From assembly GCA_016213505.1 (NCBI GenBank), contig JACRAF010000044.1:1-38387 (forward strand): a stretch of DNA of 38,387 nt, written 5' to 3'. Below are positions 33,924 to 38,387 of the stretch, in pieces (position 1 is the stretch's first letter; every line of letters begins with the position of its first letter). The DNA is from Devosia nanyangense (lineage in GTDB: Bacteria > Pseudomonadota > Alphaproteobacteria > Rhizobiales > Devosiaceae). The notes under the pieces are model-generated. The model had not been told where the DNA came from, ran no database searches, and was given only the letters and a program-made list of their open reading frames with translations. The translations under genes were made by a program, and so were the position numbers.

Positions 33924-34367
33924 ATGCACGAACGTTCCCTGCTTAGCCGACCCATCCCGTCGCGCCGGCCATGCCTGACAGCCGTGCTCAGAATGGCCGG
34001 ATTGCGGCCGACCCGGCAGCGCGTGGCGCTGGCCGAGCTGCTGTTTTCCGGCGCCCACCGGCATGTAAGCGCCGAGCAGCTCCTGGGCGAAGCCGATGCG
34101 GCCAAGGTCAATGTGTCGCTGGCGACGGTCTACAATACGCTGCACCAGTTCCGCACCGCGGGGCTGCTGCGCGAGGTGGCGATCGATGCATCGCGGTCGT
34201 ATTTCGACACCGACACCTCGGACCACCACCATTTCTATCTCGAGGACGAGCAGCGGGTGATCGACATCCCGGCGTCGGGCATCGTGATCCAGAACCTGCC
34301 CGAGCCGCCCTACGGGACGACCATCACCCATGTCGACGTGGTGGTGCGGGTCAGGAAGACGCAGTAA
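33924..34367 (+). CDS. irr: Irr, Fur-family heme-dependent iron regulator
   Basis: 147 aa. Fur-type winged helix ('GLRPTRQRVALAELLFSGAHRHVSAEQLLGEA', 'SLATVYNTLHQFRTAGLLREV') followed by 'DTSDHHHFYLEDE', whose His triplet (101-103) is the conserved heme-binding site of Irr. The Cys-Pro heme motif of Bradyrhizobium Irr is absent; 'RRPCLT' near the start is the only N-terminal Cys. Irr represses or activates iron and heme genes under iron limitation. The position divergent from fabA is a familiar Rhizobiales arrangement. Confidence 0.9.
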   Translation: MHERSLLSRPIPSRRPCLTAVLRMAGLRPTRQRVALAELLFSGAHRHVSAEQLLGEADAAKVNVSLATVYNTLHQFRTAGLLREVAIDASRSYFDTDTSDHHHFYLEDEQRVIDIPASGIVIQNLPEPPYGTTITHVDVVVRVRKTQ

Positions 34368-34376
34368 GCGGATTTC

Positions 34377-34390
34377 CCCTCACCCGGCCG
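34377..34390. repeat. Half copy of the REP-like element
   Basis: CCCCTCACCCGGCC is the complement of one arm of the element at 10435-10482. It lies after irr and before the 80-bp element. Confidence 0.45.
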
Positions 34391-34456
34391 CTCTTCTTGC
34401 GCTCTGGCCGATCGATCCCCAACAGGCTCGCTCGGCCAACCGCTTGAGACGCGCCA

Positions 34457-34536
34457 GCCATTCGAGCGTAGCTCTCATGGCCTTCTCCCCTCAAATCGCG
34501 CCACTGGCGCGATTTGGCCTTCGGCACGGCTCGAAG
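34457..34536 (-). repeat. 80-bp structured 3' element, copy 1 (after the SH3 gene)
   Basis: Begins at the base after the SH3 gene stop codon and is read on the minus strand. It has three hairpins: GCC-GAA-GGC (34517-34525), a 12-bp stem CAAATCGCGCCA/TGGCGCGATTTG (34492-34516), and a 25-nt hairpin of GCCAT/ATGGC and GAGC/GCTC stems separated by a GA/GA internal loop (34457-34481). It is 76/80 identical to the copy after recF (38056-38135). Confidence 0.88.
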
Positions 34537-35085
34537 TCAGTCGAAGCTCTCGCCCCGGTAGACGCCCCACAGATCGGTCTCGGGCAGATAGCCCGAATAG
34601 GCGGCGGGACGGCCGCCCTCGGGATGATCGGTGGCGACGACCGCGCACCAATTGCCGTCGCAGCTGGCGATCTTGACCGGAAAGCCGGGGCCGACCCAGG
34701 CGACGATGCCGGCATCGGCGGCGGCGGCGGAACGCAGCCCGATCCGATCGCTGCCACTCGTGGCCGAGACATAGCCGGCGCGGTTGCCCGAAAGCATGTT
34801 CTGATGGACCCAGCCCTCGGACCCGTCGGCGTCGCGGATCTTCCGCCAGACGTCGAATTCCTGGATGATTTCGACCGGCGTGCCGGCGATCTTGTAGACC
34901 CATGAGACGTCGTATTTGGTGCCTGGCCCGACCCGCACATTGATCGGCGTCGAGCGCGTGGTGACGAAGCGCGGCAGCGGCAGGCCGCTGGGCGTTTCGG
35001 CGGCCACGGCGAGGCCGGGGGCGAGGGTCAGGACGAGGACGGCGACAGGCCGGAGGACGCTGGAAAACAAAGCTGAACCGAACAT
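34537..35085 (-). CDS. Periplasmic SH3b-domain protein
   Basis: 182 aa. Signal peptide 'LRPVAVLVLTLAPGLAVAAE' (cut near Ala28). An SH3b repeat follows: 'STPINVRVGPGTKYDVSWVYKIAGTPVEIIQEFDVWRKIRDADGSEGWVHQNMLSG'. A second, weaker one follows: 'IGLRSAAAADAGIVAWVGPGFPVKIASCDGNWCAVVATDH', ending 'YSGYLPETDLWGVYRGE'. Such domains bind peptidoglycan or peptides. It is divergent from the dehydrogenase gene (62 bp), an arrangement I recall from other Rhizobiales. An 80-bp structured element begins right after its stop. Confidence 0.88.
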   Translation of the reverse strand: MFGSALFSSVLRPVAVLVLTLAPGLAVAAETPSGLPLPRFVTTRSTPINVRVGPGTKYDVSWVYKIAGTPVEIIQEFDVWRKIRDADGSEGWVHQNMLSGNRAGYVSATSGSDRIGLRSAAAADAGIVAWVGPGFPVKIASCDGNWCAVVATDHPEGGRPAAYSGYLPETDLWGVYRGESFD

Positions 35086-35147
35086 GGCTTGGAAGGGGTG
35101 AGCTTTTTCCCTATCGTTAGCCGCAAGACCTTAATGGTCCTTGAAAG

Positions 35148-36167
35148 GTGAGTTCGCGCGTGTCGCTTGTCCGGCCGAAAATCCTGGTGACGCGGCGGCT
35201 CCCCGAGCCCGTCGAGGCCCGGATGGCGGCGCTGTTCGAGGCCCGCTTCAACCGCGACGACGCCCCCTATTCCGCCGACGGTCTGGTCGCGGCGCTCGCC
35301 GGCCGCGAGGTGCTGGTCTCTTCGATCACCGACCGCATCGACGCCGATCTGATCGCGCGCCTGCCCGAGACGGTCAAGCTCATCGCCCAGTTCGGCAACG
35401 GTTTCGACAACATCGACATCGAGGCGGCCTACGCGGCGGGGCTCACCGTCACCAATACGCCGAGCGTTCTGACCGAGGACACCGCCGACATGGCGATGAT
35501 GCTGATGCTGGCCCTGCCGCGCCGGCTGGTCGAGGGCGCCGAAGTGCTGCCGCGCGACGGTACCTGGCCGGGCTGGTCGCCGACCTGGATGCTGGGGCGG
35601 CGGTTGCGCGGCAAGGCGCTGGGCATCGTCGGCATGGGCCGCATCGGCAGCGCCGTGGCGGCGCGGGCCAAAACCTTCGGGCTCACCATCCACTATTTTT
35701 CGCGCAACCGCCGGCCGCCGGCGCTCGAGGACAAGCTCGACGCCCAGTTTCACGAAAGCCTCGACGAGATGGCGGAAGCGGTGGAGATCCTGTCGCTCCA
35801 CACCCCGCTGACGCGCGACACCCACCATATCCTCAGCCGCGAGCGGATCGGCCGGATGCGGCCCGAGGCGTTCGTGGTCAATGTCTCGCGCTCGGAGCTG
35901 ATCGACGAGGATGCGCTGGTCGAGGCGATCTCGGCCGGGCGGCTCTCGGGCGCGGCGCTCGACGTATTCGAGAACCGGCACGGGATCAGCGAAAAACTGC
36001 TGGACCTGGCGCGGGCGCATAAGATCGTGCTCACCGCCCACATGGCTTCGGCGACGCTCGAGGCGCGCATCGAGATGGGCGAGACCGTGATCGTCAACAT
36101 CCGCGCCTTCATCGACGGCCACCAGCCGCCGCACCGGGTGCTGCCCGAGACGCGTGCCCGGGCGTGA
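35148..36167 (+). CDS. D-2-hydroxyacid dehydrogenase (glyoxylate/hydroxypyruvate reductase type)
   Basis: 339 aa. NAD(P)-binding 'LGIVGMGRIGSAVAARA' (glycine motif 162-167) and the catalytic set Arg248 ('NVSRSE'), Glu275 ('LDVFENR') and His298 ('LTAHMASAT') of the D-2-hydroxyacid dehydrogenase family. It interconverts 2-oxo and D-2-hydroxy acids; glyoxylate or hydroxypyruvate are the likely substrates but this cannot be read from the sequence. It starts at GTG 35148 with GAAAGG-type sequence close before it. Confidence 0.92.
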   Translation: MSSRVSLVRPKILVTRRLPEPVEARMAALFEARFNRDDAPYSADGLVAALAGREVLVSSITDRIDADLIARLPETVKLIAQFGNGFDNIDIEAAYAAGLTVTNTPSVLTEDTADMAMMLMLALPRRLVEGAEVLPRDGTWPGWSPTWMLGRRLRGKALGIVGMGRIGSAVAARAKTFGLTIHYFSRNRRPPALEDKLDAQFHESLDEMAEAVEILSLHTPLTRDTHHILSRERIGRMRPEAFVVNVSRSELIDEDALVEAISAGRLSGAALDVFENRHGISEKLLDLARAHKIVLTAHMASATLEARIEMGETVIVNIRAFIDGHQPPHRVLPETRARA

Positions 36168-36213
36168 GTTCGGGATTGTCAGTCGGCGCCCCCCTCCCCT
36201 TGGAGAGCGATCC

Positions 36214-36777
36214 ATGACCCGGCCCGCACTCGTGGCCCGCGTGGTCATTGGAAGTCTGGTCGCGTTCGCGGTCTTTCTGTTGGTCTGGCTCGGGGCTGTG
36301 CTTTGGTCAGGCCTGGCCTACAATTCGCTTGCAAGCATAGGTCTGCTATATACGAACAGCGCTCGAGACGTAATCAGGATGGACGGCGCCGATGTTAAGG
36401 GTCAATCGTGTTTCACCGAGCAAGTAATCAATAGCCTAAAGAACTCGCCGACGCTTCCATATTGTATAGATCCAGGACGAGCTGCGTCAGTTGCTTGCGA
36501 CCCAGTTTCGAGTGGCCGCCATATCACTCGAAATTTCCTGGACGGACCAGAAGAAATTACGGTCATATTGGCGGTCCCGGACAAGGACACAAACGCGGTT
36601 GCCTCGCACATAGAGTCGTACGGCCGAAAAGACGTTCGGTCCCCGACGCAAGACGGCGCTCTAGTGGGACCGAAGCAGATTGCCACGAAAATCTGCAACG
36701 GCTACGGATTGGTACTAGTTCAGCAGAGTTGGAACGACATCCAAACGGGATTCAAGTTAATCGATGAAGGTCGGTGA
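36214..36777 (+). CDS. Membrane-anchored orphan protein of atypical composition
   Basis: 187 aa. One N-terminal membrane helix (about 11-33, 'VIGSLVAFAVFLLVWLGAVLW'), then a soluble domain outside the membrane. Four cysteines ('GQSCFT', 'PYCIDP', 'VACDP', 'KICNG') suggest two disulfides. From about codon 40 the gene is clearly poorer in GC at third positions than its neighbours, with codons such as ATA, TTA, AGT and CTA. That points to recent transfer. GGAGAG precedes the ATG at 36214. No domain recognised. Confidence 0.75.
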   Translation: MTRPALVARVVIGSLVAFAVFLLVWLGAVLWSGLAYNSLASIGLLYTNSARDVIRMDGADVKGQSCFTEQVINSLKNSPTLPYCIDPGRAASVACDPVSSGRHITRNFLDGPEEITVILAVPDKDTNAVASHIESYGRKDVRSPTQDGALVGPKQIATKICNGYGLVLVQQSWNDIQTGFKLIDEGR

Positions 36778-36867
36778 AATGACTGAGCCATTTGTTGTTG
36801 CCATCAATGTTTACGTCGCAGCTTCAACTTGGCACGTCACGTGACTTTCCTCGGTCCGGAGTCTGAC

Positions 36868-36897
36868 GGGAGAAGGTGGCCGAAGGCCGGATGAGGG
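36868..36897. repeat. Partial REP-like element
   Basis: Contains GGAGAAGGTGGCC followed by GAAGGCCGGATGAGGG, a diverged copy of the right two thirds of the element at 10435-10482, with the GGCC-GAA-GGCC hairpin kept. It lies upstream of recF. Confidence 0.65.
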
Positions 36898-36934
36898 TGC
36901 GGCAACGCCGGCCAGAATCTGCTAGTGGCATCGC

Positions 36935-38047
36935 ATGCCGCCCCGCTACATTTCCCGCCTCCGCCTCTCGGCCTTCCGCAACTACCCGTCCGCGGCGCTC
37001 GATCTGGATGGCCGCCATCTGGTGCTGACCGGGCCGAACGGGGCCGGCAAGACCAATCTGCTCGAAGCGGTGTCGCTGCTTTCGCCCGGCCGCGGGCTGC
37101 GCCGGGCGGCGTTCGAAACCCTGGGCAACCACGCGTCGGACCAGCCCTGGGCGGTCGCCGCCACCATCGAGACGCCGGACGGGCCGGTCGACATCGGCAC
37201 CGGCGCCGCCCCCGACGAGGGCGGAAGGCGGGTGCGCATCAACGGCGCCAATGCCCGCACCATCGAGCAGATGAGCGACTATCTGCGCCTGCTCTGGCTG
37301 ACGCCCGCCATGGATGGCCTCTTCACCGGTCCTGCCGCCGAGCGCCGCCGCTTCCTCGACCGGCTGGTGACGACGCTGATCCCGTCGCACTCGGCGGCTG
37401 TCGCCGACTACGATCGGGCGACGCGCCAGCGCAATCGCCTGCTCGAAGAGGACGCCGATCCGCTCTGGCTCGCCGCGCTCGAGGCCGAGATGGCGGCGCA
37501 CGCCGCGGCGCTGCATTTCGCCCGCGGCGACAGCATTTTGCACCTCCAGGCGATGATCGCCGAGAGCCTCGAGGATTCGGCGTTCCCCGCGGCGCAGCTG
37601 GCGCTGACCCCGCTGTTCGAGGACCGGCACGAGCCGGCCTCCTCGGCGGCCCTCGAAGCCGAGCTCAAATCGCTGTGGGCCGGAAGCCGGGGGCAGGATC
37701 GCGCCGCCGGCCGCACCATCAACGGTCCGCACCGCGTCGACCTCGAGGTGCTCTACGCCCAAAAGCACATGCCGGCGGCGCTCGGCTCCACCGGCGAGCA
37801 GAAGGCGCTGCTGGTCGGGCTGATCCTCGCCCATGCGCGGCTGGTCCAGGCCCGCACCGGCATCACCCCGTTCCTGCTGCTCGACGAAATCGCCGCCCAC
37901 CTCGATCCCGATCGCCGGGCAGCGCTGTTTGTCGCGCTCGACGCCCTCCAGACCCAGTGCCTGATGACGGGCACCGACCCGATGCTGTTCGACGCCCTGG
38001 GCGAGCGCGCCCAGCGCGTCACGGTCCGCGACGGCCGGTTGAGCTAG
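36935..38047 (+). CDS. recF: RecF recombination and replication-repair protein
   Basis: 370 aa. SMC-like ATPase: 'YISRLRLSAFRNYPSAALDL' start, Walker A 'LTGPNGAGKTNLLEAVSLLSPGRGLR', signature 'LGSTGEQKALLVGLILAHARL' and Walker B 'FLLLDEIAAHLDPDRR'. It loads RecA at gaps with RecO and RecR. In many genomes recF follows dnaN directly; here it lies about 13 kb away on the opposite strand. Copy 2 of the 80-bp element begins 9 bp after its stop. Confidence 0.96.
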   Translation: MPPRYISRLRLSAFRNYPSAALDLDGRHLVLTGPNGAGKTNLLEAVSLLSPGRGLRRAAFETLGNHASDQPWAVAATIETPDGPVDIGTGAAPDEGGRRVRINGANARTIEQMSDYLRLLWLTPAMDGLFTGPAAERRRFLDRLVTTLIPSHSAAVADYDRATRQRNRLLEEDADPLWLAALEAEMAAHAAALHFARGDSILHLQAMIAESLEDSAFPAAQLALTPLFEDRHEPASSAALEAELKSLWAGSRGQDRAAGRTINGPHRVDLEVLYAQKHMPAALGSTGEQKALLVGLILAHARLVQARTGITPFLLLDEIAAHLDPDRRAALFVALDALQTQCLMTGTDPMLFDALGERAQRVTVRDGRLS

Positions 38048-38055
38048 GCGCGGGG

Positions 38056-38135
38056 CTTCGAGCCGTCCCGCAGGGCAAATCGCGCCAGTGGCGCGATTTG
38101 AGGCGAGAAGGCCATGAGAGCTACGCTCGAATGGC
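38056..38135 (+). repeat. 80-bp structured 3' element, copy 2 (after recF)
   Basis: Read in the recF direction: CCC-GCA-GGG hairpin (38067-38075), a 12-bp stem CAAATCGCGCCA/TGGCGCGATTTG (38076-38100), and a 25-nt hairpin with GCCAT/ATGGC and GAGC/GCTC stems and a GA/GA internal loop (38111-38135). It differs from copy 1 at four bases. Two of them swap the closing G-C pair of the first hairpin to C-G, and one lies in its loop. Confidence 0.88.
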
Positions 38136-38387
38136 ATCGGCCACACGCTCGGACTCCGGCGCTCGCGGGAGCGACGAAGTGGTCAAAACACGACCGAAGA
38201 ACCTCAGCGCCGCCAATGGCTTGGCGCGCCGACATGGGGACTTATCCCCGCCGTTTCCAGCCGTCGTATCTTCCCCTCGCGTTCACCCTCTAGCGCGGGG
38301 TACCGACGAAGTGCCGGTGGACGTGACGGGGGCGGTGGTCGCATCGCTTGGGTTTCTTCGGCTTACCGGCTCTTGCCGCTTTGACCG
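38136..38387. other. Right end of window, no confident gene
   Basis: 252 bp. A small palindrome GGGG-ACTTAT-CCCC sits around 38236. On the minus strand a reading frame enters from the right edge and stops at 38290 ('KAARAGKPKKPKR' then a His-rich tail); it could be the end of a basic protein but is too short to judge. Confidence 0.3.

Noticed and set aside
38290..38387. C-terminal end of a basic protein on the minus strand at the right edge
   Set aside because: Only about 32 codons are visible and other frames are also open, so it cannot be called.
1..38387. tRNA, rRNA, CRISPR array, insertion sequence or prophage
   Set aside because: None was seen on reading either strand; repeats present are short palindromic elements only.

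Overview
The window reads as a chromosomal segment of a GC-rich alphaproteobacterium of the Hyphomicrobiales (Rhizobiales) type, possibly close to Devosia. The reasons are the irr / fabA-fabB divergent pair, mmcB, the rpsT / dnaA / dnaN neighbourhood, the mutM / ubiE-ubiB block, a DUF1127 protein and the intergenic repeat types. Genus placement is inference. No rRNA, tRNA, CRISPR array, transposase or phage gene was seen.

Region 1 (1-7.8 kb) is a reductive pyrimidine catabolism locus. It has an omega-amino-acid:pyruvate aminotransferase cut by the left edge, a divergent RutR-like TetR regulator, and a preT-VOC-preA operon. Both promoter regions carry a close match to the RutR operator. The hydrolases of the pathway (dihydropyrimidinase, ureidopropionase) are not in the window. 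Unrelated cargo lies inside the locus: a secreted protein, a Phd-Doc toxin-antitoxin pair coupled to doxX, and a diguanylate cyclase.

Region 2 (8-15.3 kb) holds an RlpA-like DPBB protein with a strong terminator, adenine deaminase, a DUF1127 protein divergent from a LysR regulator, a degenerate receiver-like protein, and a tight MFS-mmcB-MFS operon.

Region 3 (15.3-18.2 kb, minus strand) is an arsenic operon in the order ATP-grasp enzyme, arsR, arsC, aqpS. It has a clear promoter and an overlapping ArsR-type operator. The leading circularly permuted ATP-grasp gene is the most unusual protein-coding element of the window.

Region 4 (18.4-21.1 kb) has an extended SDR gene followed by a coupled YCII/DGPF protein and an ECF42-type sigma factor.

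Region 5 (21-31.3 kb) is a core housekeeping block. It holds dnaN, a possible small ORF, dnaA and rpsT (with promoter and terminator), then mutM, ubiE, ubiB, a lipoprotein, dut, a DUF2259 protein and a MoeB/ThiF-like E1 enzyme.

Region 6 (31.3-38.4 kb) has a HigB-HigA-like toxin-antitoxin pair with a perfect palindromic operator, then fabB-fabA divergent from irr. It ends with an SH3 protein, a 2-hydroxyacid dehydrogenase, an orphan membrane protein of atypical composition, and recF. Two copies of an 80-bp structured element sit directly after the stop codons of the SH3 gene and recF, in the same orientation relative to each. They are 95% identical and one of their hairpins shows a compensatory base-pair change. 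This is the most striking unexplained structure in the window.
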